NCBI GenBank assembly: GCA_902763615.1
Contig: CACWSX010000002.1
Location: 62,001-126,000 of the forward strand
Direction: 5' to 3'
Length of the DNA: 64,000 bases
Source of the DNA: an uncultured Prevotellaceae bacterium
Lineage (GTDB): Bacteria; Bacteroidota; Bacteroidia; Bacteroidales; Bacteroidaceae
This document shows, one piece after another, positions 32,339 through 41,537 of this stretch (position 1 is its first letter; every line of letters begins with the position of its first letter). The position numbers and the translations under genes were made by a program. The notes beneath the pieces are model-generated. The model worked only from the letters and a program-made list of their open reading frames with translations, was not told the DNA's origin and made no database searches.

Positions 32339-34490
32339 GTTGGAGAATGTATCAAATCTTAGAAAGATGGTTGTTATGACTGTATTCATGACTTCTGTCA
32401 ACATTGAAGGTGCCACCCTTAATGATTCTATTATTGCCTCAAAGCAAGACTCGATAAATCAGTCAGACAGTATTAGGAAGAGTGTGAATTTAAAGGAGGT
32501 TGTCATTAAAGCCCAAAATGTGGTTCATCATCCGGACAAGGATGTCTGGGCCATAACGGATGACATGCGTAAGAATACTATCAATTCCTTTGAGTTGCTT
32601 GGGAAAATCCCAGGCTTCTTCTATGATAGGGTAGATAAAAACATCTCCTATAAAGGAATGGAGAATGTTGTCATCATTGTGGATGGTAGGGAAAAAGATA
32701 TGCAGTATATCGGAGAACTATCTAATATGCGTTTCAAGAAGATTGAAATCTACGAGCATCCTCAGGGTAAGTTTCAAGATTATGAAGTGGTTGTCAACCT
32801 TATTACCAAGGAAGATTGGGAAGGATATGACATCCTAGCTGAGAACTTTACCGTTATGGAGCCTGCGAGAAAATATGGCAATCTGATCTCAGCGGATAAT
32901 ACAGTGCTGAGCCTGACATATACCCGACCGAAATATGACATGGCTGCTTACTATGAACATTGGCTTATGGATTACGAGCAGGGGAGCAGTATGAATATGT
33001 CGGAAAACAATGACGTATTCTACACCTTTATCGATGAGAACAGGCCCAACAGGCAATATTCATCGGACAAACATACAGCATGGTTGGATTTTGACTATAA
33101 GATTTCTAAAAACCATGTGATATCAGCCAAGTATAACTTTCGGTATATCAACAACAGCAACATGACGGATTTCCTACTGCATAAGGAAATCCTGTCCTCC
33201 CAACAGTCCATTGATCTCAGACGCATCACAGATAATAACTATGATGTCCGCGATCATATTGCTACTCTCTATTACAGAGGAAAGTTGTCTCGTTGGACTC
33301 TCTATTCCGACCTGACCTTTGATTTCTATAATGAACACCTGTTCTACGCGATGAATGAGGGTAGGCATACAACCGAATATTATAAACGCAACATTAGAAG
33401 GAACTCCATATTTTCATTGGATGCTACAGACAGGATCAACGAGAAGAACAGTCTAAATATAGGCTATCAGGGGTATTGTCGAGAATATGAGTCCTCTTAT
33501 GAAAGGAACAATGTTTTGTCATCTAGTAATTTTAAACGACAACGGTTCTATGCATCCTTTACCCATGCTTTCAGTAGAAAGGCATCTCTTAAAATAGGTG
33601 GTACATTGGAATACCTAAGAAATGAGGCTGAGGGGGTCAAAAATCATCAGTTTTCGGGATTAGGAAACCTGCTTTTTAGATATTCAGGACTGGGAGAATC
33701 TCCTCTCAGTACGACAATGCAATACACTTGTGCAAGGGAGATTCCCTCTTTGGACCAATCGCTTCCAAACAAAAATTGGAAGGACTCACTGACTTATACG
33801 GCAGGTAATCCGTTACTTAAAGCATCCATTTTGCATTTATTTAATCTCCAGATATCAAAGTCGCACGCTTATCTAAAAGGTTCGTTCGGTTGTTCTGGAG
33901 ACAAAATATCCAAAGTATATCAGTGGACAAACAATAATATCTGCGAGACATTTGGCAATGTCAAATACAATAACTATTCCCTTACAGCCGGCTATTCCTC
34001 CTCACGGGAAGTAGGAAAAGGAAACCTTTCCTTAGTAGTAGAACTAAATTATTCGGGCAATAAGTACTGGAATGACGAGTTGAGGCTGTCAGAACATCAT
34101 TGGGGCACTTGGTTGCGGTTGCTATACTCAAACAACAAATGGGGGCATATACAGTTTGATTATATCTCAAAGCCGATATACAATGTAGGGCTACAGTCTA
34201 TCAATATAACTACGCTTGATAGGGAGAAATGGAGGATTACGGCTTGGCAATATTTCTTCAAACGACGCCTGATGGTTCAGTTAAGCTTTAATCTCCCCGT
34301 TGACCTCGGTGTCCACAAATATTGTGAAGTCAGGACTGAAACGCCTTTCTACACATATCACTCAAAAAGGGATGATTATGAGGATCTCAAATACGGTATC
34401 ACCTTGTATCTGACCTACCGTCTGTCCCATGGTCATCAAGTTAAGAAGCTATCCAATCGACAGCAAATTCAGAATGAAACGAACTTTTAG
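32331..34490 (+). CDS. TonB-dependent receptor-like outer-membrane beta-barrel
   Basis: This 719-residue protein has a signal-like segment after an extended N-terminus; ATG at 32367 (MVVMTVFMTS) may be the true start. A plug-like domain follows: NLKEVVIKAQNVVHHPDKDV, NSFELLGKIPGF, NVVIIVDGREKDM. The rest is a run of amphipathic strands ending in aromatic residues, as in outer-membrane barrels. The usual N-terminal carboxypeptidase-like domain is missing, and the C-terminus extends past a final aromatic strand. This fits the 'outer membrane beta-barrel family' without a SusD partner. The first codons overlap a truncated DUF4252-like gene. A+T-rich codon use differs from the flanking housekeeping genes, so it may be acquired. 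Confidence 0.7.
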   Translation: MIKLENVSNLRKMVVMTVFMTSVNIEGATLNDSIIASKQDSINQSDSIRKSVNLKEVVIKAQNVVHHPDKDVWAITDDMRKNTINSFELLGKIPGFFYDRVDKNISYKGMENVVIIVDGREKDMQYIGELSNMRFKKIEIYEHPQGKFQDYEVVVNLITKEDWEGYDILAENFTVMEPARKYGNLISADNTVLSLTYTRPKYDMAAYYEHWLMDYEQGSSMNMSENNDVFYTFIDENRPNRQYSSDKHTAWLDFDYKISKNHVISAKYNFRYINNSNMTDFLLHKEILSSQQSIDLRRITDNNYDVRDHIATLYYRGKLSRWTLYSDLTFDFYNEHLFYAMNEGRHTTEYYKRNIRRNSIFSLDATDRINEKNSLNIGYQGYCREYESSYERNNVLSSSNFKRQRFYASFTHAFSRKASLKIGGTLEYLRNEAEGVKNHQFSGLGNLLFRYSGLGESPLSTTMQYTCAREIPSLDQSLPNKNWKDSLTYTAGNPLLKASILHLFNLQISKSHAYLKGSFGCSGDKISKVYQWTNNNICETFGNVKYNNYSLTAGYSSSREVGKGNLSLVVELNYSGNKYWNDELRLSEHHWGTWLRLLYSNNKWGHIQFDYISKPIYNVGLQSINITTLDREKWRITAWQYFFKRRLMVQLSFNLPVDLGVHKYCEVRTETPFYTYHSKRDDYEDLKYGITLYLTYRLSHGHQVKKLSNRQQIQNETNF

Positions 34491-34703
34491 TTCATAATAA
34501 ACAAATGGGTAATAATGGGTCAGGGCCGTCCCCTGACCCATTAACTTCGCTTCATCTATACCCTCGATTTGACAGATGGTACTGATGGCCTCTTTCTCTT
34601 CTGGAGTTACCTCCCCATCAGCGATTGCCATTGCTGTCAGGTCGCGGGCTAACTTAAACTCTGGCTCTGTGACCGCTGTTAGAAATCTATTGATAATGCT
34701 CAT
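34449..34703 (-). pseudogene. Truncated TerB-like gene (copy B)
   Basis: The first 54 codons equal a TerB-like start (MSIINRFLTAVTEPEFKLA to IEGIDEAKL); the frame then reads through a terminator hairpin and codes unrelated residues. The tract 34591-34679 is identical over 89 bp to 30853-30941 of the intact gene, while both flanks differ. Thus copy B is a separate, diverged paralogue with a recently homogenised or copied tract. Its ATG overlaps the TGA of the preceding gene (ATGA), so it is the tail of the caspase operon. Confidence 0.7.
34514..34542. terminator. Bidirectional terminator-like hairpin
   Basis: Perfect 12-bp stem AATGGGTCAGGG (34514-34525) / CCCTGACCCATT (34531-34542) with loop CCGTC. 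It lies between the convergent barrel gene and the caspase operon and cuts the TerB copy. T tracts are weak on both sides. Confidence 0.55.
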
Positions 34704-35356
34704 GGGGAACTGCTTTCAGCTGATAGACAAGTAGGATAAACAATCAACTCAATAGTATCTTTCACAAAGATAGTCGTAGATGTTGAGTCATCATTATAAT
34801 CTATTGAGAGGATAATGTCGCGAGGTTCCAGGTAGCCTTCATCTATATTAAACAGCGTCTTGTCAATAATGACTACATCATCTCTATGCTTGAGCCTTTT
34901 TGTCACTTTCTTGTCGCCATATTCGTATGTGGCTTGAAAGAAGCATGTCTCAGAAAGCTCTACCTCTGATTTTACCTCAATACTATCAAGTAGGTCGTAT
35001 TGGTCTGCAAACATACGCAGGAGTTTGTCGTAGATGGTCAATTCTGCATGATCATCCTGACCTTCGTGTGTGGACAAGTGCCTGTTATGAAGCAGCGCAT
35101 CAAAACCAGCCTTCTTAACCCAGTTCTTACCTACAAACAATGTCTGTTTTTTGGTTTTCAGGTTAATTGCCTTAACAGCCTGCTTTTCCTTTGTCCATAC
35201 AATTTCCTTTACGTCGGAGAAGACATCTCCCACTTTAACACTCTTCCCGTTGACGAAACTGAGCTTATTGTCGTTCACGAAGAGTACCTTGAAATCATCT
35301 GCTTGTACATGGCTAGCTGCCAGTATCAGGCTTAGGAGAAACAGGAATCTTTTCAT
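34700..35356 (-). CDS. Exported protein of unknown function (caspase operon)
   Basis: This 218-residue protein starts MKRFLFLLSLILAASHVQA, a clear signal peptide; the start at 35356 is chosen for that reason, since the longer frame has no signal. The mature part has a beta-rich N-terminal repeat (DDFKVLFVNDNKLSFVNGK, VGDVFSDVKEIVWTKEKQAV) and an acidic middle. No family is recognised. Its start lies 44 bp inside the end of the CHASE2 gene, and its stop overlaps the TerB remnant. Last intact gene of the seven-gene operon. Confidence 0.7.
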   Translation of the reverse strand: MKRFLFLLSLILAASHVQADDFKVLFVNDNKLSFVNGKSVKVGDVFSDVKEIVWTKEKQAVKAINLKTKKQTLFVGKNWVKKAGFDALLHNRHLSTHEGQDDHAELTIYDKLLRMFADQYDLLDSIEVKSEVELSETCFFQATYEYGDKKVTKRLKHRDDVVIIDKTLFNIDEGYLEPRDIILSIDYNDDSTSTTIFVKDTIELIVYPTCLSAESSSP

Positions 35357-36605
35357 TGTTCTTTTTTTTAAAAAAGTCGTTGTATCTTTGCATAACAGCA
35401 TCAAGTGTGGAATATATAATGGTCGGAATCCATACGTTGAAAGCCACGTTAAAATGATAGGCAATGATGCCGACTATTGCGAAGAAAAGAGAGGTACTGA
35501 TAAAAGAAAAAAATACTTGTAACCATACCCGTTTGTTAATAAAAGAAGCAACTGTCTGTAGCCAACGCCACTTTATAAAGTCTGTCACAGATTGCCCCGA
35601 AAGATACCAAAGTCCAATTGTCGTGTAGACTAAGAACAAAGCCAGGACACACCAGAAATTAATAAGATGGTCACCATTTAATAATGCTAAATAGGCATTC
35701 ATACAGATAACGGATCCTGGCTGAGGACCGACATAGGTATCATGAATATCGTTCTTAAAATCTCCAATAACAATGATCTTGTCCTCGATCTGATCTTTTA
35801 CCGGTATGATTGAGTCCAAGTCTAACAGATCTGCACCTAAATGGATATAGTTACGCTCCCTGACTTGACCTTCTGTATCCATCAGCCTTCCTGTCATTCT
35901 AATGTTCATCATGAGCGTAACGCCATTCCTGCACCAGCGACCTTGATCCTTATATATTAACCCGCCCCAATAAGCCTTTATTCCATTATCGTTCAGATGT
36001 AGTCTGTCTGCATACATTCTCAAAGGGACGGATGGAATCCCCTTGTGCAGGAACTGATAGCGTGCGAAGTTTGTTTCCTCCCATGCGATGGTGTAATCTG
36101 CGTTGGCGGCTTTCGGATATAGAATACTGTCGTCTAGGGTCACATCTTTATGCATAGGTATGACTATCCTGTCCATTGAGGCTATCGTGTGGAAAAGAGC
36201 CGAGTCTATTGGACTCTTGATGCCTTCCTCAAAGATAACGTCAAGGAAAATATAGCGATAGTTGTTTGCCTTTTTAGCCTGTGTGAGCAGTCTAAGAAGC
36301 TTTTCTCTGTCCGTTATGACGTATTTCCCAACAGGTATACCGTTCTCCTCATAGTCTACCAATTCTTTGTCATAGCATACATTGATAAATAGTATGCTGT
36401 CTGGCATGTTGCCTTTTTGAACACCCAGAAATGCATTCCACCCGTTTATCTTCTGAAACAGTTCTATCTCATTGGGCAAGGGGAAAGAAGTGTTGCCTAA
36501 CAGATAGCTGAATATCAGAATAAACATGCTGAGGCTAATGGCGGTAATATATCTCCACCATTTCCTCAAGCATGCCTTTATGCTATATTGTACAGTTATT
36601 TTCAT
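35313..36605 (-). CDS. CHASE2-domain membrane protein
   Basis: This 430-residue protein has an N-terminal membrane segment (about 18-36), a large extracytoplasmic CHASE2 domain and two or three membrane segments near 310-390. CHASE2 marks: FINVCYDKELVDYE, YIFLDVIFEEG, and KIIVIGDFKNDIHDTYVG followed by SVICMNAYLALLNG. CHASE2 is usually the sensor part of kinases or cyclases; here no catalytic domain follows, only a short cytoplasmic tail. It probably senses or binds something in the periplasm for the operon. It starts 4 bp after the preceding gene's stop. Confidence 0.85.
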   Translation of the reverse strand: MKITVQYSIKACLRKWWRYITAISLSMFILIFSYLLGNTSFPLPNEIELFQKINGWNAFLGVQKGNMPDSILFINVCYDKELVDYEENGIPVGKYVITDREKLLRLLTQAKKANNYRYIFLDVIFEEGIKSPIDSALFHTIASMDRIVIPMHKDVTLDDSILYPKAANADYTIAWEETNFARYQFLHKGIPSVPLRMYADRLHLNDNGIKAYWGGLIYKDQGRWCRNGVTLMMNIRMTGRLMDTEGQVRERNYIHLGADLLDLDSIIPVKDQIEDKIIVIGDFKNDIHDTYVGPQPGSVICMNAYLALLNGDHLINFWCVLALFLVYTTIGLWYLSGQSVTDFIKWRWLQTVASFINKRVWLQVFFSFISTSLFFAIVGIIAYHFNVAFNVWIPTIIYSTLDAVMQRYNDFFKKKNNEKIPVSPKPDTGS

Positions 36606-36609
36606 CCCA

Positions 36610-37113
36610 TTAGTTTCGAGATATAGGTATGTTACGAATAACTACCATTTTGTCGCAATTAAGCCCCCATTTTTCGCAGTTAAAATATAATTTTAAACGA
36701 GGAAAACTTTCTGCAGATATTGGCACACCATCTACCTTAACAGACATCCGGACAGGAACCTCAGGTAGGAGATCAATTGATTGTGTTTCATTATTGTCCG
36801 TATAACTGGAGGCGTTTGCCAGTTTAACTCTTACCGACTCTCCCTTATGAACATTACCTTCACTGTCGTAAGCTTCTGACACCTTCGGATTTCCCCAGTC
36901 CGAACCGCCATAAACTGTAAGATTCTCCACATCTTGTGATCCCATATTGGTTAGGGTTAAGTCGATTACAACCGTCTTTCCACTAGCCGCACACCTTTTA
37001 ACCTTAATAACGAAATCAGGGTGATTGGTTACAATTGACATTGCGTTTTGGGCATAACCACTTTGTAGTCCAAAGGCGAATATCGCCATCATTAATAGAA
37101 CAATTTTTTTCAT
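36610..37113 (-). CDS. Exported beta-rich protein of unknown function (caspase operon)
   Basis: This 167-residue protein has a signal peptide (cut near YAQ-NA). The mature part alternates strands and looks like an Ig-like or C2-like sandwich (VVIDLTLTNMGSQDVENLTV). It carries three Cys (in RCAAS, FNCEKW and NCDKMV), possibly forming a disulfide. No family is recognised. It lies between the caspase and CHASE2 genes, 31 bp after the caspase gene, and is surely cotranscribed. Confidence 0.7.
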   Translation of the reverse strand: MKKIVLLMMAIFAFGLQSGYAQNAMSIVTNHPDFVIKVKRCAASGKTVVIDLTLTNMGSQDVENLTVYGGSDWGNPKVSEAYDSEGNVHKGESVRVKLANASSYTDNNETQSIDLLPEVPVRMSVKVDGVPISAESFPRLKLYFNCEKWGLNCDKMVVIRNIPISRN

Positions 37114-37144
37114 AATGATAATATTTAATTAGTAAAAATGTTAA

Positions 37145-38521
37145 CTAAAAACCGCTGTAAACATCATAAACAGGATTATTATTCTTTTTTACGCCTAACT
37201 GTTCCAGTTGCGCTTCAGCTTGCTGATGTCCTTTTTCAGCTGCGCGATTGAACCATGTCTTGGCAGTATAATTATCCCTACCTAGATACATCATGCCAGC
37301 TTGATACATCGCATCAACATGATTGGCATTAGCTGCTTTGAGGAAATAGCTGGTCGCTGTCGGACGATTGTATCCGTCATAATTGCTGTTACTATAGAGC
37401 AGCCCCAGCTGGTAGTTAGCCTCTATGCTTCCTTGATTAGCTGCTTGGGTAAAAAATCTCTTGGCAGAGTCGTAATTCATCGTTCGCATTGCAGCCTTTC
37501 CTTGATTGATGAGGTTGGAAAGAGTTGCATTGTCAACAGAAGCTGGTGCAGCGGATGCCGCACTGTTGGTGGTGGGTCTGCTCGTAGTCTGGGCAGGGGC
37601 CTGCGTAGGTATTGACGTAGACGTTGTCGCAGGTTTGGCACTTGCAATTGTTCTTGTCTCGTATTTCTTGGCAGGAACAGAGGCAAACTTCCAGTTTTTC
37701 CAATTCGCATTGTTTGCAGATACAGTGATGGATGGATTCTGGGGCTTGCTGTTCTCCAGATATGAGTTCTTCTTCACTTCTTTCGTGACATAATTACAGA
37801 GCTCTCCCATTGTGGTACAGCCTCCTGATTCCTGCATCTTCTCCAATAAGAAGTATGTAAACATACCATGTTGTTTGCTCTTATATGGAAAAGCCGTCTC
37901 GTCACCTTGTGCAGCAGAGAACACCACAGTATTATCCCCTACAGGATCCTTTTTCGCCTTCATTGCTGTGCCTCTTGCGGATGCCAACATCTTTCCATCT
38001 CTTTTGGTACCACTGAAACAAGCATCGAGAAAAACGATTATATTATTTGTATTCATCGCTTTCAGTCTGGCATAAAGTGACTTTGTGCTGAGGCCGCTTG
38101 AGGTGGATCTGCTGTATCCATCAACTGGTAACAGATAGGCCTCTTTACTGCTCTCATCAGGCATTCCATGACCGGAATAATAGATAATGGCACGCGCTTC
38201 TCCATCATAGGCATTAAGCACGCCCTCCAACCAGTCTATTTCGTAGTTCATCTCGTTGAGCGTCGCATCAGATATGAACCTGATGTTTCTTTCGGGAATG
38301 CCTAAGGTCTTCTGACAATAAATCTTGAATACTTCTCCATCATTCTTGGCAAAAGGCACGTTTTCCTCATGTTTGTAATTCTCGTTACAAATGATAACGG
38401 CAAAGGTGTTTGCATCTGTCGTACTGTTGACGGCAATTCTTGTGTCAACACTACTCTGCCCCTTCATATTGCCCGGAATCAAAAACAGTCCTACAAAAAA
38501 TAATAAGGTGTATCTTTTCAT
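37145..38521 (-). CDS. Exported caspase-family (C14) protease with Sel1-like repeats
   Basis: This 458-residue protein has a signal peptide (MKRYTLLFFVGLFLIPGNM, cut near KGQ). The peptidase C14 domain spans about 35-275: catalytic His118 in IIYYSGHGMP and Cys168 in VFLDACFSGT, both intact, so it should be active as a cysteine protease. A Pro/Thr/Ser linker (about 290-330) leads to Sel1-type repeats (about 335-445; AANQGSIEANYQLGLLY, KAANANHVDAMYQAGMMY). Sel1 repeats bind partner proteins. The periplasmic placement sets it apart from cytoplasmic caspase-like defence proteins. Operon partners are a CHASE2 protein and a transglutaminase-like protein. Confidence 0.9.
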   Translation of the reverse strand: MKRYTLLFFVGLFLIPGNMKGQSSVDTRIAVNSTTDANTFAVIICNENYKHEENVPFAKNDGEVFKIYCQKTLGIPERNIRFISDATLNEMNYEIDWLEGVLNAYDGEARAIIYYSGHGMPDESSKEAYLLPVDGYSRSTSSGLSTKSLYARLKAMNTNNIIVFLDACFSGTKRDGKMLASARGTAMKAKKDPVGDNTVVFSAAQGDETAFPYKSKQHGMFTYFLLEKMQESGGCTTMGELCNYVTKEVKKNSYLENSKPQNPSITVSANNANWKNWKFASVPAKKYETRTIASAKPATTSTSIPTQAPAQTTSRPTTNSAASAAPASVDNATLSNLINQGKAAMRTMNYDSAKRFFTQAANQGSIEANYQLGLLYSNSNYDGYNRPTATSYFLKAANANHVDAMYQAGMMYLGRDNYTAKTWFNRAAEKGHQQAEAQLEQLGVKKNNNPVYDVYSGF

Positions 38522-38524
38522 CGC

Positions 38525-39973
38525 TTATCTTTTTAAAAGTATTACTTTTGCTTTTGAGTTGTCCATACGGTTCATGGTCTTACCTACATTCGCCATATAG
38601 TAGGTAGGATCAGCAACGGTGAACTTTCTGCCATTCACCATGAAATAGTCGCCTTTCACATCCTCATTGAAGCATACGGCTGTATAAAGATGCTCGGGAT
38701 AATAAACGAGTAGCACATCAAGTCCCAACAGATCCCTTACCAGATGAGAGTACAGGATGGCCCTGTCCTCACAATCGCATAGCGGATAATAGAGACTCTC
38801 TTCAGCAAAGAATGCACGTTCTCCACCCCATACTTTCTGGTCTAGGGCATATTCGAATCCCATCTGTACCCAGTTCAACAACAGATTGGCAGCCATGAGA
38901 GGTGTGGCATTACCTATTTTTTCCTTTAATTGTGGATACAACTTCTCTCTGATCTCTTTCGTGACAGGCGTGTTGGCATAAAATGCCCAGGTGGTCATAA
39001 TATCGTCGTTGTTGAAAGTTGATGGATAGTCATTAAAGAAATTGATCATATTCTTGTTCACGGCTATCTTGGCCTCAACATTGACGAATCTCGAGATTAT
39101 CTGGCGTTCATTGGAAAGTTCAATGTTCAGTTTTGGCAACTTTGGTATATAAAACATCATTTCTTTCTCGCCCGGGTAAGAGGCTTCACAGACTTTGAGG
39201 TTCTTCAGTTTGCTGCCATCGAGGAGGAAGAACAACTTGCCACCTACACTTGCATAACCACTGTCAGGTGCTATACCGTCGATTTTCACCAAAAGGTGTA
39301 GGCTATTATCTTCTGAATTGATGGCAAACCTCATCATATATCCAGACTGGTGGAAGAGGATGCCTTGAAGGAATACGGCTTCATTGGTGCCTTTCCCGCA
39401 AATAGTAGCTGTCAAGACTTCCAGCATTTTATAATAGGCCCAGTCGCAGAGCGTATAATTCTTGCGTATCTCCAAACAGTCATGAAGCAAGTTGTTGTAT
39501 GCCTTGCCTGTCAATTCTCTGTATGCCTTAGCCAAGGATTTTTCATCGGTTCCAGACAGCTTGAACTGTGCAGCATTCCCCCATCTTACACTCATTGGAG
39601 TGCCATAAAACATAAACTTGTTAACCTTGGGAGCTTCTTTGTTTTCCTGGACGGGCTTAACAGGTTGCGGCTGTGGCTTTGGTTCAAACTTGAACGGTAT
39701 AATTTCTGCCTCTATGACCTTTTCCTCGTCTTTGTCTTTTTCCTTGTCGTATTTGACAGGTACATCTTCTTTCTTTGGCTTCCCGACAGATTCCTTTAAA
39801 CTGTAACTTTTCCATGCCTTCTCCATGAAGTCGGCGTATTCTTTGTTTACCTGATTGCGAAAAGATTCGTACTCCTTATTGACGGAGTTGACAAAGTCAT
39901 CGTAATCGTCTTGGGCGACGGCATGACTCAAACAAAGCAGGAGCAATAATATAATTACAGGTATTCTTTTCAT
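38525..39973 (-). CDS. Exported transglutaminase-like protein
   Basis: This 482-residue protein has a signal peptide (cut near AVA-QD). Residues of about 25-60 form a charged coiled coil (DDFVNSVNKEYESF), followed by a Lys/Pro/Glu-rich linker (about 65-115). The C-terminal part has a transglutaminase/papain-like triad: Cys in YPLCDCEDRAILYSHL, His in YYPEHLYTAVCF and Asp in VADPTYYM. Such domains cross-link, deamidate or cleave proteins. It starts 10 bp after the DUF4384 gene and is followed after 3 bp by the caspase gene, so two thiol enzymes sit side by side. Confidence 0.75.
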   Translation of the reverse strand: MKRIPVIILLLLLCLSHAVAQDDYDDFVNSVNKEYESFRNQVNKEYADFMEKAWKSYSLKESVGKPKKEDVPVKYDKEKDKDEEKVIEAEIIPFKFEPKPQPQPVKPVQENKEAPKVNKFMFYGTPMSVRWGNAAQFKLSGTDEKSLAKAYRELTGKAYNNLLHDCLEIRKNYTLCDWAYYKMLEVLTATICGKGTNEAVFLQGILFHQSGYMMRFAINSEDNSLHLLVKIDGIAPDSGYASVGGKLFFLLDGSKLKNLKVCEASYPGEKEMMFYIPKLPKLNIELSNERQIISRFVNVEAKIAVNKNMINFFNDYPSTFNNDDIMTTWAFYANTPVTKEIREKLYPQLKEKIGNATPLMAANLLLNWVQMGFEYALDQKVWGGERAFFAEESLYYPLCDCEDRAILYSHLVRDLLGLDVLLVYYPEHLYTAVCFNEDVKGDYFMVNGRKFTVADPTYYMANVGKTMNRMDNSKAKVILLKR

Positions 39974-39983
39974 ACGTAAAGCA

Positions 39984-40889
39984 TCATTTCTTAGAAACTC
40001 GGATTGGAATACGCGCTATCTGCATGTCTTCGTCAATTTGCTGATATTCCATAAGCCATTTATTAAAGCCCTCGTAATCCATGCGATCTGGTAATATCAG
40101 GTCGTTGCCTAACTGTTTCTTTTCAAGAGTGGATGGTTTCTTGACATATTTGTTAGGAGAAAATACGACGTACAACTCGTCATATTCCTCTTTGTTCCCA
40201 TCAGAACAGGTCATTACGAATTCGTCTATTTCTCCGTCGTCAGGTTTTGCCTTGTCGGTAGAAAAGAATGTATATTGTACATCATGTGTAATGGCATAAT
40301 AGCCTTCTCCTGAGCTCTGATAGGGTAACATATAGCAGACCTCGTTGAGATTGGTGTCGAACAGGAAAACAGTAAGGAAACCGTTAACCGGACTTCTGAA
40401 ATAGAGAAAAAAATCGTCTCCATTCTTGAAAGTGTTTGTTTGCAATTTGAGGTCGGGCTTTACCCTAAGCGGCAGTGCCTCAAACTGAATACCTGCAGAT
40501 TTCAGTTCACGGACCTTCCCTTTTACTGTAACATAAAGGAAGTCCCTGCCATCGTCAGCAAGAACACGTTTAAATTGTGGCTTCGCCAGATCTCCTAACC
40601 ATACTCCTTTTACTTGACTGCGGTGGATGGAGAGAAGGGATACCTCAGAATTTGCGTTTGTATTTTTGACTGTTACTTCGTCAAAACCACTAAGAACAGA
40701 ATAGAACACGCTATCAATAGCTTGATTTTTTGCCTTCACAATGCCTTCTCTACATGCCTGGTCATAAGACATGTAAGGGGGAATCTCAAGAGAGTAGGTG
40801 GCCTCTACGGTTACCACCTTCCCCTTATTGTCGGCCTCTGCATACTGCAGGCCAAGAGACAAAAAAATCAATACCGTCAACAATCTCAT
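39984..40889 (-). CDS. Exported DUF4384-domain protein
   Basis: This 301-residue protein has a signal peptide (cut near AEA-DN). The N-terminal half resembles an LPP20-like fold (VTVEATYSLEIPPYMSYDQA, AKNQAIDSV). The C-terminal half is a DUF4384-like domain: FKNGDDFFLYFRSPVNGFLT, VFLFDTNLNEVCYMLPYQ. DUF4384 domains often accompany kinases or caspases and probably bind ligands or proteins. It lies between the LPP20-like and transglutaminase-like genes. Confidence 0.75.
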   Translation of the reverse strand: MRLLTVLIFLSLGLQYAEADNKGKVVTVEATYSLEIPPYMSYDQACREGIVKAKNQAIDSVFYSVLSGFDEVTVKNTNANSEVSLLSIHRSQVKGVWLGDLAKPQFKRVLADDGRDFLYVTVKGKVRELKSAGIQFEALPLRVKPDLKLQTNTFKNGDDFFLYFRSPVNGFLTVFLFDTNLNEVCYMLPYQSSGEGYYAITHDVQYTFFSTDKAKPDDGEIDEFVMTCSDGNKEEYDELYVVFSPNKYVKKPSTLEKKQLGNDLILPDRMDYEGFNKWLMEYQQIDEDMQIARIPIRVSKK

Positions 40890-40911
40890 GTTCTGGTCAC
40901 CTTATTGGTTA

Positions 40912-41502
40912 TTATTCTTGTGCCTGTTTTATGGCATCTTCCACAATCTTCTCTACCAGGTCTTCGACGGTGTTCTTATCTATGGCAAGTCGAACCAACA
41001 CCTCTATATTACCATTTGGAAGATTACGATAGCATTCCATAAGGATACGCGGACGCCTTACTTTCTTATCTACAATTTTGGCTTTCGACTTCATGGCTAT
41101 ATCCGTCACCGATTCCGCGGTTCCATTACCAAGTTCTTTATTTTCTGCCTTGGCGTCTATCATCTCAGTTATCTGGGTTTCCATCTGGCCTGCTACCTCG
41201 CTCTTGGCCAATGTCATGGCCTGGAGCCTGGCTGCGTCATAGATAGAGCCAGTACTGCTCGCACTTCCCACAATCCATTTGTCTTCCTCAAACAGTTGAA
41301 CCTGACTGCTCCGTCTTTGTTGTGCCTGTAAGGAAAGAGAACCTGGTTTTACTTGCCAACCTTCTAAGCTCTTAAGAGATTCTTTTACTTCCTTGTCAAG
41401 TTCCTTTTTCTCATCCTTGGTTAGTTCGCGTGTTTGTGCACTTACATTTGCTGTGAATGCAAAAGAAATCGTGGCAGCTAGCAACAAATACAGTAGTTTC
41501 AT
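40912..41502 (-). CDS. Exported LPP20-like protein, first gene of the caspase operon
   Basis: This 196-residue protein has a signal peptide (cut near VSA-QT). A Lys/Glu-rich stretch (TKDEKKELDKEVKESLKSLE) is followed by a compact domain with YDAARLQAMTLAKSEVAGQM and VLVRLAIDKNTVEDL. This resembles LPP20-like domains, found in lipoproteins that pair with CsgG-like or DUF4384 proteins. The function is unknown. It follows the operon promoter at 41538-41569. Confidence 0.65.
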   Translation of the reverse strand: MKLLYLLLAATISFAFTANVSAQTRELTKDEKKELDKEVKESLKSLEGWQVKPGSLSLQAQQRRSSQVQLFEEDKWIVGSASSTGSIYDAARLQAMTLAKSEVAGQMETQITEMIDAKAENKELGNGTAESVTDIAMKSKAKIVDKKVRRPRILMECYRNLPNGNIEVLVRLAIDKNTVEDLVEKIVEDAIKQAQE

Positions 41503-41537
41503 ATACTTATGTTTTATAGTTAATAATTATATCACGA

